A DNA stretch of 64,000 nucleotides from an uncultured Bdellovibrionales bacterium (GCA_938002015.1 CALLAU010000044.1:1-64000), one strand, 5' to 3'; positions 45,213-54,436 are shown, counted from the first letter of the stretch. Translations and numbers: made by a program. The notes: generated by a model not told the origin, from the letters alone.

Positions 45213-46418
45213 ATGAGAGAAAGTTTTTCTTATAAAGATAATGTACTAGGTGTTGAAGCTGAAAAAGGTTGGACATCCATTTTAGAGCTTATTCCAGACT
45301 CTGAAGTTCCCACCTATGTTTACAATCTAAAAACAATTAAAAGCCGTATTGATGCATATAAATCCTCTCTTTCAAAACTAAAAACACAAATTCATTATGC
45401 TGTTAAGTCAAATGGAAGTGCTGAAGTTTTAAAGTGTTTTCAATCTGAAGGAACATGCGCTGATGTTGTTTCTCAAGGTGAGTTTAAAAGAGCTCTTGAT
45501 TGTGGATTTAAAGGGAGTCAAATTATTTTCTCTGGAGTTGCTAAATCTAGAAAAGATATTCTTTTTGCAATTGAAAACGATGCTTATCAAATAAATATTG
45601 AAAGTCTTGCCGAATTAAGGAGAGTTTGTGAAATTTCAAAGAGTATTGATAAAGAGGCAAGAGTTGGATTTAGAGTAAACCCAGACATTCCTGTTGATAC
45701 ACACCCTTATATCACAACTGGATTTAGAGAAAACAAATTTGGCATTGGTTTAGATCAAGTAAGAAAAGCTGTTAAAATTTTAAAAGAATCAGAATCTTTA
45801 GTTAAATTAACGGGAATCAGTGCTCATATCGGTTCACAGATAATGGATGTAGACCCTTTAGTTGACTCGGCAAAAGCTCTTAAAAGATTAGCAAAAGAAT
45901 TAGAGGGACAAGGTTTTAAACTTGAGTCCATTGATGTTGGTGGTGGTGTAGGAGTTGATTACCAATCACACGATGAGTCTTTAGATATTCAAATGATTAA
46001 AAATTACGGTAAAAAATTAGAAGAGCTTTTCTCTGATTTTGATGGAACAATTGTTCTAGAGCCAGGGCGCTCTCTTGTTGGTAGATCTGGTATTCTTATA
46101 GCAAAAGTTGAGTATATTAAGAATAATGGTTTTAAAGATTTTATTATTGTTAACACAGGTATGCATCACCTAATGAGGCCTTCTCTTTATAAAGCCTACC
46201 ACTCTATTGTGCCAGTTAGAAAAACAGGTGAAAATCTTGAGAAAAACTTTGATATTGTTGGCCCTATTTGTGAATCATCAGATGTACTTGGCTTCGATAG
46301 AGTGATGGAAGAGCCAAAAGAAGGTGATTTCTTAGCAATCTTAGATGCTGGTGCATATGGAATGACTATGGCAAATGAATATAACCTTCATAAGCTTCCA
46401 AATGAGGTTTTTGTTTAG
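45213..46418 (+). CDS. lysA: Diaminopimelate decarboxylase
   Basis: 401 residues from the ATG at 45213; in-frame GTGs at 45201 and 45204 precede it. A PLP-dependent alanine-racemase-fold enzyme with the PLP Lys in IHYAVKSNGS, HIGSQI, DVGGGVGVDY, EPGRSLVGRSG, GPICESSDVLGFDR and DAGAYGMTMANEYN. It converts meso-DAP to lysine. Partner of lysC in one transcript. Confidence 0.95.
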   Translation: MRESFSYKDNVLGVEAEKGWTSILELIPDSEVPTYVYNLKTIKSRIDAYKSSLSKLKTQIHYAVKSNGSAEVLKCFQSEGTCADVVSQGEFKRALDCGFKGSQIIFSGVAKSRKDILFAIENDAYQINIESLAELRRVCEISKSIDKEARVGFRVNPDIPVDTHPYITTGFRENKFGIGLDQVRKAVKILKESESLVKLTGISAHIGSQIMDVDPLVDSAKALKRLAKELEGQGFKLESIDVGGGVGVDYQSHDESLDIQMIKNYGKKLEELFSDFDGTIVLEPGRSLVGRSGILIAKVEYIKNNGFKDFIIVNTGMHHLMRPSLYKAYHSIVPVRKTGENLEKNFDIVGPICESSDVLGFDRVMEEPKEGDFLAILDAGAYGMTMANEYNLHKLPNEVFV

Positions 46419-46572
46419 GCTTTTTAATAATAGCATATTAGATATTATTGATCTGAATCATTCCTTTTTGATTTAGATAATGGGACTTACTTATCTTCAT
46501 CTTAAGGTCGAGGTTTGTTTGGTTATTTAGTATGCCTTTAGTTAGTTTCTGCTGTGAGTCAGGCAGGATAAC

Positions 46573-46584
46573 TTACATATGTAA
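46573..46584. promoter_or_regulatory. 12-bp palindrome before the HTH regulator gene
   Basis: TTACATATGTAA is a perfect palindrome about 60 bases before the HTH regulator start, in an otherwise empty 226-base gap. It could be the regulator's own operator. Confidence 0.3.
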
Positions 46585-46644
46585 TATATCATTTGAGGTA
46601 GCCGCCCTTGAAAAAACAGTGAGATCTATTGTAAAAGTTAATAG

Positions 46645-47409
46645 ATGGAAAAAAGTGTAACAACCAAACAGATCGTTTTTTTGCTTAAAAAGCTTCTTAA
46701 AAAACACGGTTATAATTATTCAGACTTAGCTGAAATTTTGGCTATAAGTGAAGCCTCAGCAAAAAGAATCATGTCACAGGGGGATTTTTCTCTTAAAAGA
46801 CTTGAAAAAATAAGCGAATGGTTTGGGTTGGATTTTTTTGACTTTTTAGATAAAGCCAAGTCTGTTCATTTAGAACCCTATGAGTTCTCTTCTGAGCAAG
46901 AAGAAGCATTGGTTCGAGATCCGAATTTACTTTATACGATGATACTGTTGAGCGTTGGTTACACAGTATCTGACCTAAGCGCCAAGTTGAATAAAGAGCA
47001 GAAGCCTTTAGATCGAATATTACAGCAACTAGACAAAATTGGGTTAATTGAACTTCATGCAAACCGAAAGATTAAACTAATGGTGAGAGCTCCATTCAGG
47101 ATGAAAAAAAGAGGGCAGCTTCACCAGGCGTATTACGATAAGTTTGTGAACAAAGCTTGTGAGCATTTAAGGCAATATAATTCTGAAGATCAGTTAATCG
47201 TGAGTGAGTTCTATATGTCAGATAATTTGCTACAAAAAATGAGAAAAGAGGTTTCGGAAGTTCACTCAAAATATATGGATCTTGCTAGAATGGAGCAAGA
47301 GGTTGTAGATGTCTCAAACTTCAAGCCTGTCACTGAAATTATCTTCAATACAAATCAAGACTCTTGGAAGGATGTTTTAATCCCTTCAAAAACTTTTCCT
47401 GATTCGTGA
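46645..47409 (+). CDS. XRE/HTH-type regulator with C-terminal winged region
   Basis: 254 residues. Residues about 20-60 form an XRE-like helix-turn-helix (YSDLAEILAISEASAKRIMSQGDFSLKRLEKISEWFGL). Residues about 75-150 hold a second helical region with a winged-helix feel (LSAKLNKEQKPLDRILQQLDKIGLIEL). The last 100 residues are helical and acidic-basic mixed. The layout resembles the many two-part regulators of Bdellovibrio-like and myxobacterial genomes. No Shine-Dalgarno is clear. The ligand and targets are unknown. Confidence 0.6.
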   Translation: MEKSVTTKQIVFLLKKLLKKHGYNYSDLAEILAISEASAKRIMSQGDFSLKRLEKISEWFGLDFFDFLDKAKSVHLEPYEFSSEQEEALVRDPNLLYTMILLSVGYTVSDLSAKLNKEQKPLDRILQQLDKIGLIELHANRKIKLMVRAPFRMKKRGQLHQAYYDKFVNKACEHLRQYNSEDQLIVSEFYMSDNLLQKMRKEVSEVHSKYMDLARMEQEVVDVSNFKPVTEIIFNTNQDSWKDVLIPSKTFPDS

Positions 47410-47548
47410 TACTTTTCCTCAAGTAAGTATTAAATAAATCACCTTTTTTATATTTCTATACACCTACTATTCTTACAGTCTATATTTAAGGAGTATTCAA
47501 AAAATAAATCAGGCGACAAAGTTCTGATGCTATGAAAGAGATAAAACT

Positions 47549-48106
47549 ATGAGAATATTAGTCATTACTGTAGCACTATTTACGTCTTTGAACTGCTTTG
47601 CTTGGGCATGGGATCCATGTGAACCAGTAGGTCAAAAAAATCATTGCGATGAGGGGTGTTCAAGCAGGGAAATTAAATTTTTTACGAGCACTTTAGAGAC
47701 TTCAACAAAAACAGAGTCTGCCAATAGTTCGAATATTAAAAACTCCGAACCTTTTTTCATGGCGATAACTGGCAGGGTATGTAGCGTCAACGGTAAGTGT
47801 GAACGGTATAGTGGTGACTCAGGAAACTTTACTGTAAATCTTACTGACGGAAAGGGGCGATTAGAATTTACCTATGAAATTGAAGGTGTAAAAGTGACCA
47901 ATACAGTTTCTTTAAGTTATAGATCTGAAGAGATTGAACTATACATTGAACTGGAGAATGATAGCACCTCTCTGTCTAAAAGTAGCAGCTCAATTTTGGT
48001 TCCATCCATAGAAAAATTTTATTGGAGTAATACGTCTGGGGTGGGCTTCAAAATAGGTGATGTTACAGTTTACCCAGAAGTCGTAGTTGGGCCGGCAGTA
48101 TTGTAA
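47549..48106 (+). CDS. Secreted protein of unknown function
   Basis: 185 residues with a signal peptide (cleavage near CFAWAWD). Cys-rich at the mature N terminus (CEP, HCDEGCS) and later CSVNGKC. The rest is strand-rich with many Ser and Thr, possibly a beta sandwich. AAAGAG lies before the ATG. Not recognised. Confidence 0.55.
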   Translation: MRILVITVALFTSLNCFAWAWDPCEPVGQKNHCDEGCSSREIKFFTSTLETSTKTESANSSNIKNSEPFFMAITGRVCSVNGKCERYSGDSGNFTVNLTDGKGRLEFTYEIEGVKVTNTVSLSYRSEEIELYIELENDSTSLSKSSSSILVPSIEKFYWSNTSGVGFKIGDVTVYPEVVVGPAVL

Positions 48107-48221
48107 GCATTTGAAGCAAAACAACACGCGGACCATCCAGTGTGATGGTCTATTACAAGTATTGGCCATTATTTATTACTCACATCACACTTTTGTAAGT
48201 TAAACTAAATTAACTCGTAGT

Positions 48222-49022
48222 CTAAATATTTATCATAGAAAACTCAAAATTTAAGTTTTTAGGTAGATTTTTAGTAGTGAAATGTTTAAAGTTTGAGGCA
48301 CAGTCTGTAAGTAAAACTTTGATTTCTTGTTTTGAAGAAGGTTGCTTTTTCTTTTTTGAGTCTTGTGTAAGAATTTTTTCTAATTCAATTGAAATTTCGC
48401 TAGAGGCATCTATTAAGTTAAGGCTTTTGTTAACTTCTTTAAGGTATTTTGTAAGAGAGTCTTTTAAAAATGGGAAATGAGTGCAGCCCATAATAAGAGT
48501 GTCTGATTCATTTTGAAAAACAGGGGAGAGATAGTGATCAAACATTGACCAAGCTATTTCTGTATCTTGTAAGCCTTCTTCTACTAAGCTTACTAAGAGT
48601 GGGCAGGGGGTTGATGTTAAGGACTCTATTTTTTCTTTTTTATCTAGATGTTTTTTATATTGACCAAGTTCAACAGTAGTTCTTGTAGCCCAGAGGCTTA
48701 ATCGTTTGTTCTTTGTTGTTTTTAAAGCAGCTCTCACTCCAGCTTCAATCACTCCAATTAGAGGAACAGAAGAAGTGACTTCTGAGATAACACTAGAGGC
48801 AGAATTACATGCAACAACAACTGCTTTTATATCATGATTATTAAGAAGATAGTTTAAGTTTCTTTTTACGTAAGAAATAATCGTGTCTTTTGATTTAGTT
48901 CCATATGGAAGCCTTGCTGTATCTCCTAAGTAGATAAAAGACTCATTAGGATGATTTTTTATAAGAGTTTTTAGGACTGAAAGTCCACCAACTCCTGAAT
49001 CAAAAACACCAATACTTTTCAT
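48222..49022 (-). CDS. murI: Glutamate racemase
   Basis: 266 residues with the paired active-site motifs GVFDSGVGGLSVLKTL, VVVACNSASSV (Cys72) and MGCTHFPFL (Cys180). It makes D-glutamate for murein. It is the last gene of a minus-strand operon, 2 bases after the IMPDH/GMP-reductase-like gene. Length and motifs are normal. Confidence 0.93.
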   Translation of the reverse strand: MKSIGVFDSGVGGLSVLKTLIKNHPNESFIYLGDTARLPYGTKSKDTIISYVKRNLNYLLNNHDIKAVVVACNSASSVISEVTSSVPLIGVIEAGVRAALKTTKNKRLSLWATRTTVELGQYKKHLDKKEKIESLTSTPCPLLVSLVEEGLQDTEIAWSMFDHYLSPVFQNESDTLIMGCTHFPFLKDSLTKYLKEVNKSLNLIDASSEISIELEKILTQDSKKKKQPSSKQEIKVLLTDCASNFKHFTTKNLPKNLNFEFSMINI

Positions 49023-49024
49023 AT

Positions 49025-50074
49025 TTATAAACTAAGTCCATGAGCTACAGACTCTCTAATTCCTGAAGAACTCATTTTTATAAATCTTGCGTTTTCTTTA
49101 ATATGTGCAAACTCAGAAGCATTGATGTAACTCATTCCACTTCTTACACCACCGGTAAGTTCTAAAACAACGTCTTTAACATGCCCTTTAATACTTACTT
49201 TATGTGATTCACCTTCAGCAGCCATTCCATCAGGAACTCCTCCTCTCCATGAATCTTGAGCAGACTTTGAGGCCATTCCTCTATAAAGTTTTTTACCGTT
49301 ACTTACTTCACCTGGAGTTTCTAAGGTTCCTGCTAAGAGGGAGCCAACCATAACACTGTCAGCTCCTGCGCAGAACGCTTTAAAAATATCACCTGAAGTT
49401 TTAAGCCCTCCATCAGCAATGATTGGGACACCATGTTTTTCAGCTTCTAGCACACAAGTAGCAATTGCAGAAAGTTGAGGAAGACCACAACCTGTAATAA
49501 TTCTTGTAGTGCACATTGAGCCAGGGCCAATACCAACTTTAATTGCATCAGCTCCAGCTTGAGCTAAATCCCTTACAGCATCAGGAGTGGCAACGTTTCC
49601 TGCAATAAGTTCAACGTTAGGAAATTCCTTTTTCATCCAAGTAGTAAGATCAATCATTGAATCACTATGCCCATGAGCAATATCTATTGTGATCAGTTCA
49701 GCTCCTGCTTCAATAAGTTTCCTAGCTCTTTCTTTTCCTTTTTCACCGATTCCAACGCTTGCTGCTAAAAGTGGAGTAGCTGATTCTTTAACAATTCCAA
49801 ATTCAGAGATCTGTGCTTCTGTATCAATAAACCTATGAATGATTCCACAAGCACCAATATCACACATTGCTTTTGCTGTAGGACCTTCAGTGATGGTGTC
49901 CATATTTGCACTGATGATAGGTATAGCTCTAGAGATTTTTTTAGTGATTTTTGAAGTAAGGTCAGGATCACGTCTAGATTTAATATTAGATTTTGATGGA
50001 ACAATTAAAACGTCATCAAAGGTTAAACCTTCTGGATTCTCTGCAATTTCTTCTCTTGTTAAGTAATGAGCCAT
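49025..50074 (-). CDS. IMP dehydrogenase/GMP reductase family protein, probably GMP reductase
   Basis: 349 residues with no CBS pair, which fits GMP reductase length rather than IMPDH. The catalytic loop is GPGSMCTTR (Cys188), followed by GCGLPQLSA. PIISANMDT resembles the NMDT of GMP reductases, while TEGPTAKAMCDIGACGIIHR is IMPDH-like. The flap is short (GVPDGMAAEGESH), and YRGMAS follows. It therefore interconverts IMP and XMP or GMP; GMP reductase is favoured but not proven. GGAG precedes the ATG; it is in an operon with a membrane protein upstream and murI downstream. Confidence 0.75.
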   Translation of the reverse strand: MAHYLTREEIAENPEGLTFDDVLIVPSKSNIKSRRDPDLTSKITKKISRAIPIISANMDTITEGPTAKAMCDIGACGIIHRFIDTEAQISEFGIVKESATPLLAASVGIGEKGKERARKLIEAGAELITIDIAHGHSDSMIDLTTWMKKEFPNVELIAGNVATPDAVRDLAQAGADAIKVGIGPGSMCTTRIITGCGLPQLSAIATCVLEAEKHGVPIIADGGLKTSGDIFKAFCAGADSVMVGSLLAGTLETPGEVSNGKKLYRGMASKSAQDSWRGGVPDGMAAEGESHKVSIKGHVKDVVLELTGGVRSGMSYINASEFAHIKENARFIKMSSSGIRESVAHGLSL

Positions 50075-50079
50075 ATTAA

Positions 50080-50793
50080 TTACTCCTTAAGTGTTAAATC
50101 ATTTGGCGTATAAAAATTAATGTATTTATAAAAAATATAAGATTGAGCAAGCACTATCCCTAAAGAAAGAAACAGAGCGTGACTTATTCTAAAAATTGGT
50201 TGAGCTAGTATATTGCTTTCAGAAAAAGACATAGCAATACTTGAGGGAAGCATGAAACTTACTAGAAATAAAAGAAGAAGACTTTTAGAAAAGGGTTTAA
50301 TACTTTCTCTAGATTCAATTATTGGGTCATAGTAGGGGTCTTTCATATTTTGGTTAAAGAAAACATGAAGAGGGGAGAACATAAGCCTTACACTTTCAAT
50401 AAGACCTGGAATGACAAGCATAAAAGAGTACATAATTGCTCTAGCAAAAGATCTTATTTGGATTAAAACCCATTCAAGGAGATGTTTTTTTACAAAGTTA
50501 AGGTAAGAAGGGATCTCCGCATTGTTGATAAGGCTATATTTTTCTCCAAAGCTCCAGTGAATATAAGTATAGATAAAGATAGCAGAGGGAGTTGCTATGA
50601 CTACTTGTAAAAGAGTTTTTAAAATACGTGCTTGATCAGTGGTTGAGTTATTAAAAAAAATTGAACTTAAAAGATCAATAAAGAGAAATTCAGTAATTAT
50701 ACATAAAAAAATGATGATGAACTTATGTGATGAGAGAAAGTCTAAAAAGATTTTCGAAAATTCAAGGTTGTTGTTTGTAGTCAGCTCTTTCAC
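50080..50793 (-). CDS. Integral membrane protein of unknown function
   Basis: 237 residues with about five hydrophobic helices (KFIIIFLCIITEFLFIDLL, LLQVVIATPSAIFIYTYIHW, AIMYSFMLVIPGLIE, LLLLFLVSFMLPSSI, ALFLSLGIVLAQSYIFY). It starts 5 bases before the GMP-reductase-like gene, so it is the first gene of the murI operon. No family recognised. Confidence 0.65.
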   Translation of the reverse strand: MKELTTNNNLEFSKIFLDFLSSHKFIIIFLCIITEFLFIDLLSSIFFNNSTTDQARILKTLLQVVIATPSAIFIYTYIHWSFGEKYSLINNAEIPSYLNFVKKHLLEWVLIQIRSFARAIMYSFMLVIPGLIESVRLMFSPLHVFFNQNMKDPYYDPIIESRESIKPFSKSLLLLFLVSFMLPSSIAMSFSESNILAQPIFRISHALFLSLGIVLAQSYIFYKYINFYTPNDLTLKE

Positions 50794-50831
50794 GGCTAAA
50801 TAGATTAGACCTTGGGTGATTAATTTGGCTA

Positions 50832-50861
50832 TAAAAAAAGGGCTTACGACACGTAAGCCCT
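50832..50861 (-). terminator. Terminator of the HiPIP gene
   Basis: AGGGCTTACG (50839-50848), loop ACA, CGTAAGCCCT (50852-50861) is a perfect 10-bp stem; on the minus strand it is followed by seven T (50838-50832). It ends the HiPIP transcript and lies between that gene and the membrane protein operon. Confidence 0.9.
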
Positions 50862-50890
50862 AAATAACTTAAAAAGTTTTAAAAAATTAA

Positions 50891-51271
50891 TTATGACTGC
50901 TTAAGTGACCAGCTCTTACACCAAGCTTGCCCTTTTACATATTTACCAGGGAAGAGAGTGCATTTTCCATAATCAGCACCTTCTTCAGCTGTATAGAATC
51001 TGCAGTTTGTGCAAAACTGCTCACTGCCTTTTGTTTCACCTTTATCAGCTCTAACAGAAGCATCGACACTACTAGCGTCTTCTTTGTAGCCTAGTGATTG
51101 AGCAACATTATCTGATTCTGAAACATAAGTTACATCAGTATTTGTTTCAGTAGCTGCTTTAGGGGCTTCATCAGCAGTAGTAGTCTCTTTTTTAGAGCAA
51201 GAAACAGCTAACACTGAGCTTGCACCTACTAATCCAAGTGCTGAGGTTTTTAAGAGTTCTCTTCTATTCAC
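50891..51271 (-). CDS. High-potential iron-sulfur protein (HiPIP), Tat-exported
   Basis: 126 residues. MNRRELLKTSALGLVG is a twin-arginine signal; LAVSC (Cys25) also reads as a lipobox, so it may be a Tat-exported lipoprotein. The mature C-terminal part has four Cys (87, 90, 104, 118) in the HiPIP pattern, ending GQAWCKSWSLKQ, for one [4Fe-4S] cluster. It carries electrons in the periplasm. A perfect terminator follows; no partner gene is adjacent. Confidence 0.88.
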   Translation of the reverse strand: MNRRELLKTSALGLVGASSVLAVSCSKKETTTADEAPKAATETNTDVTYVSESDNVAQSLGYKEDASSVDASVRADKGETKGSEQFCTNCRFYTAEEGADYGKCTLFPGKYVKGQAWCKSWSLKQS

Positions 51272-51605
51272 AATAATCTCCTTTTTGTAAAAGGCTATTA
51301 AAAGGTCCTTTGTTATTTTAAAGAAGGTCCATTTAATGGTCTTTTGGTTATCAATTCACTTTCATTAAACATGCTTTTTATCCTCAGATCAAAGGTAGCG
51401 GCTCACTGAATGTCTCTATCAGTTTCATATAATTTATGTATATTAAAATGGCAGAATAAATTCTGTTAGCAATATGCCGTATAAAATAGCAGTAGTTTGT
51501 TATTGAAAAGAATTGTCTCCTTAGCACCCAACTTGACGAAATTGAGTACAATTAATAAATTCTTAAATGAAAACGAATTGAGAATTGAGAAAGCTTGGAG
51601 GCTAT
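51272..51605. other. Intergenic region without recognised gene
   Basis: 334 bases between HiPIP (minus) and the ferritin-like gene (plus). It has an AAAGGTCCTTT near-palindrome and a second AAGGTCC at about 51300-51340, and GGAGG at the ferritin start. Otherwise it is AT-rich with no coding frame or RNA gene I can support. Iron control by Fur would be plausible for the ferritin gene but no convincing Fur box is seen. Confidence 0.4.
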
Positions 51606-52061
51606 ATGAGCACTAATCAAAAGACTTATAGAAATGAAGAAGTTTTATCACTTTTAGGTGAGATTTATAAAATAGAGGCATCAGGTATCAATAGATACAT
51701 GCACTATTCTTTTATGATCATGGGGTATAACAGAATACCTATTCAAAAATGGTTTAGAGATAATGCCAGTGAATCAATGGCGCACTCTATTTTAATAGGT
51801 GAAAAAATCACATCCCTAGGTGGTCACCCTCCACTTATAGCAAACTCAGTAGAAGAGAGTAATCTTCACACAGTTCAAAATTTATTAGAAGAAACTCTAA
51901 AATTTGAGGAAGAAGCAGTGCTACTTTACACAAAATTATCTGCAATGGCTGCTGACTTAGGTGACATAGCTCTTGAAGAAATGGCGAGAACTTTTGTAAT
52001 GGAAGAGACTGAACACGTTGATGAAGTTAGAAAAATGATGAGAAAGCCTGACAGTCATTAA
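51606..52061 (+). CDS. Bacterioferritin/ferritin-like protein
   Basis: 151 residues from the ATG at 51606, with GGAGG four bases upstream; an in-frame start at 51585 is less likely. It has a four-helix ferritin-like pattern with E-A-x-x-x-x-x-Y in the first helix, EXXH in ASESMAHS, E-x-E in the third helix and EETEHVDE in the fourth. These fit a di-iron site of Bfr/Dps-like proteins. It probably stores or oxidises iron in the cytosol. Haem ligation cannot be judged. Single gene. Confidence 0.8.
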   Translation: MSTNQKTYRNEEVLSLLGEIYKIEASGINRYMHYSFMIMGYNRIPIQKWFRDNASESMAHSILIGEKITSLGGHPPLIANSVEESNLHTVQNLLEETLKFEEEAVLLYTKLSAMAADLGDIALEEMARTFVMEETEHVDEVRKMMRKPDSH

Positions 52062-52111
52062 GACTAACAGTTTAGATTTCTTTAAGGCCTTTGTAATTAA
52101 ATAAAGACTTT

Positions 52112-52624
52112 TTAAAACCAAGAAATGTTCTTAAAAACTTTATATTTTTTAGGAACTAAGTCCCATTTATTACCATAAACATGAACTTTATAAGTTACCT
52201 TGTTTTTTTTATCGACTAAGTCTCCACCAGAGTTGATCCAACCTAGGAGACTTCCTTCTAGATTGTAAGCGCTTATTCCTATAGATTTTAATTTTTTAAT
52301 ATACTGGGCACTCCTGTAGCCGATCGTGCAATATACAATAATTTTATGTTTAGAGTGCTTTTTTAAATTTGATTCAAAATCTGTTATACTTAAAGCCTTT
52401 GGCAGAGTTGAGATATCTCTTTCTTTTTTAGACCTTGCATCTATAAGTACGTACTTATCTTTTAGTTTTTTAAAAGTATTTATTTTTATTTCTTTAACAC
52501 CTGGAAACTTATTTTTTACTTGATTGTAGAGTTTTGAAATTTGCTCTTCTTTAGAAGTGTTACTTGAATAAGCTGTAGTAGAGAAGACTATATGGATACA
52601 GATTAAAAAAGCTATGTTTTTCAT
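52112..52624 (-). CDS. Exported rhodanese-domain protein
   Basis: 170 residues with a signal peptide (to about 21). The rhodanese fold is seen in VLIDARSKKERD and the active-site loop VYCTIGYRSAQ with Cys99, as in single-domain sulfurtransferases. Being periplasmic it may handle sulfur or redox tasks; the substrate is unknown. AAGAG precedes the ATG. It is convergent with the ferritin gene. Confidence 0.8.
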   Translation of the reverse strand: MKNIAFLICIHIVFSTTAYSSNTSKEEQISKLYNQVKNKFPGVKEIKINTFKKLKDKYVLIDARSKKERDISTLPKALSITDFESNLKKHSKHKIIVYCTIGYRSAQYIKKLKSIGISAYNLEGSLLGWINSGGDLVDKKNKVTYKVHVYGNKWDLVPKKYKVFKNISWF

Positions 52625-52820
52625 CTCTTATATTCTAAGGACTTAGAGCCTTTTTAAGCAAGGAGAGGTTTGTTTTTAAATATTAGAGTAGGGTTTTCGG
52701 TATGCTTAACTTAGTAGCTTATTTTGAAAAAAATTACTTCTATAAAGTACAGAGTTACAAATAAAGAGATAGATTTGTTTTTTCATGTTATTGCACATCT
52801 TAAGGGGAGATTTAAGGGGA

Positions 52821-54431
52821 ATGGGGATTTTCAATAAATGTTATATTTATGCTTTTATATATTTTAGTGCGCTTTTATGGTCTGTGCACTCTAAGGCTGG
52901 ATTGTACGATGTCGCAAAAGAATCTAGCTTTTCATACGAAAAACTACAAAGTCTAATTAATGAAAAAGAGATCACGAGCGTTGAAGAAGCTTTAGAGAAT
53001 ATAAAGTTATATTACCCTGAATTTTTTAGTAATTATATTTTAATGTATCATAGTAGAAGCCTTCAAGGTTCTTCTTTTAAAAATCCTAGAGCTATACTTT
53101 TTGATAAATCTGGACATTTTGTTTTTACATTCAATGGTAACAGTAAACAAAGGGGTTTTGATAAACTTGAAGTTATGCAATTTAGAGAGAAAACAAGAAG
53201 TTTTGATTTTCATGAAGTTACTTTCTCTAAATCTAGAAGACCTGAGTTTTCTAAAGCTAATCCAAAAAAATGTCAGGTCTGTCATCAAAGTCCTGACAGG
53301 AAAAATATAGATATGAGGCCTAACTGGGAGCCATATAATATTTGGCCTGGTGCTTATGGAAGTATAAGTGGAAATATTAAGTTGAGTACTTATCATAAGC
53401 ATTTAAAAAGACTTAGAGATGCAGATCCTTTAGTTTTAAAAAATGCTAGCTTAGAGGAAGAAGAGCTTCATAACTTTTTTGAAAATGTTTATGAAAATCA
53501 TTCAAGGTATAAACTCTTAAATAAAGAAGAGTTTGAGCCTAGACAGACAGTTATTTTTACAGAGATTCAAAACACCTTAGCTCAAAAAAGAGTAGCAAGA
53601 ATTATTACTCAGGACTTAGAAAATATTTATAAGCAGATCAGTTCAACACTTGCTGCAGGAGTTAGGTGTAAAGAACTTATGGTGAGTGAAAGTGCTTATA
53701 AATGGTTAAAAAACAACTGGGGCAATGAAGAGTTTAAGCCTGAGCCCGATAAATATGTTAGTAGCGCATATGTTCCAGCTCCAGATATTTTTAATGATAG
53801 AATATCTGATCAACGCGAAAATTACGTAGTAGCTGAAAATAATATTTTAGAAGATGAGAAAAAGTTTTCTAGAGTTAATATATCTGAGCTTCTGCACCAT
53901 GTTTTTGAACCACTGGGAATCTCAACGTCTGATTGGTCTCTAGATTTTAAAACCAATGGAGAGCTTGCTTTTAGACAAAGATTTGGATCTCCATCAAATG
54001 TTCAAAAAATGATTAGAAATGCTATGAAAGAGAGTTTTAGGGAAGAAGGACTTTTAAAACTTAACTGTGAAGAATTAGCAGAAAAATCTGTTAAACAATT
54101 TGATGATTTTATGAAATCAGAAACTTTCTTTAAGCTACTAAATGATAAAGATGAAAAGGTTAAAAATAAAGCTCCACTAATGAATAGGTGTATTAAATGT
54201 CATGAATCAGGTGATATTTTTATTCCATATATACCTTTTTCAAATGAAGAAGATTTAGCTAAGTACCTTAAAGAACCTTCTGAAATTACTGGTCGTAAAT
54301 TAATCGAAGATATTAAATATAGACTTGGTGATTTTGTAAGAGAAGAAGATAGAATGCCTCTTGGACCGATTGGAAGTAAAGAAGAAAGGTCTAAGCTTTT
54401 AGAATATTTAGAGAGCTTAGTTGCTAAATAA
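52821..54431 (+). CDS. Secreted c-type di-haem protein of unknown function
   Basis: 536 residues from the ATG at 52821 (AAGGGGA repeats upstream). A hydrophobic signal-like helix (about 7-25, FNKCYIYAFIYFSALLWS) is followed by two haem-binding motifs, CQVCH (about 151-155) and CIKCH (about 457-461), some 300 residues apart. The middle is helical and charged. A possible haem ligand could come from the many His. It may be a periplasmic electron carrier or peroxidase-like protein, but I do not recognise a family. A strong bidirectional terminator follows. Confidence 0.7.
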   Translation: MGIFNKCYIYAFIYFSALLWSVHSKAGLYDVAKESSFSYEKLQSLINEKEITSVEEALENIKLYYPEFFSNYILMYHSRSLQGSSFKNPRAILFDKSGHFVFTFNGNSKQRGFDKLEVMQFREKTRSFDFHEVTFSKSRRPEFSKANPKKCQVCHQSPDRKNIDMRPNWEPYNIWPGAYGSISGNIKLSTYHKHLKRLRDADPLVLKNASLEEEELHNFFENVYENHSRYKLLNKEEFEPRQTVIFTEIQNTLAQKRVARIITQDLENIYKQISSTLAAGVRCKELMVSESAYKWLKNNWGNEEFKPEPDKYVSSAYVPAPDIFNDRISDQRENYVVAENNILEDEKKFSRVNISELLHHVFEPLGISTSDWSLDFKTNGELAFRQRFGSPSNVQKMIRNAMKESFREEGLLKLNCEELAEKSVKQFDDFMKSETFFKLLNDKDEKVKNKAPLMNRCIKCHESGDIFIPYIPFSNEEDLAKYLKEPSEITGRKLIEDIKYRLGDFVREEDRMPLGPIGSKEERSKLLEYLESLVAK

Positions 54432-54436
54432 AAAAA

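Noticed and set aside
51540..51605. A Fur box before the ferritin-like gene
   Set aside because: The GAATTGAGAATTGAG stretch is only loosely like the Fur consensus and lacks the required inverted symmetry.
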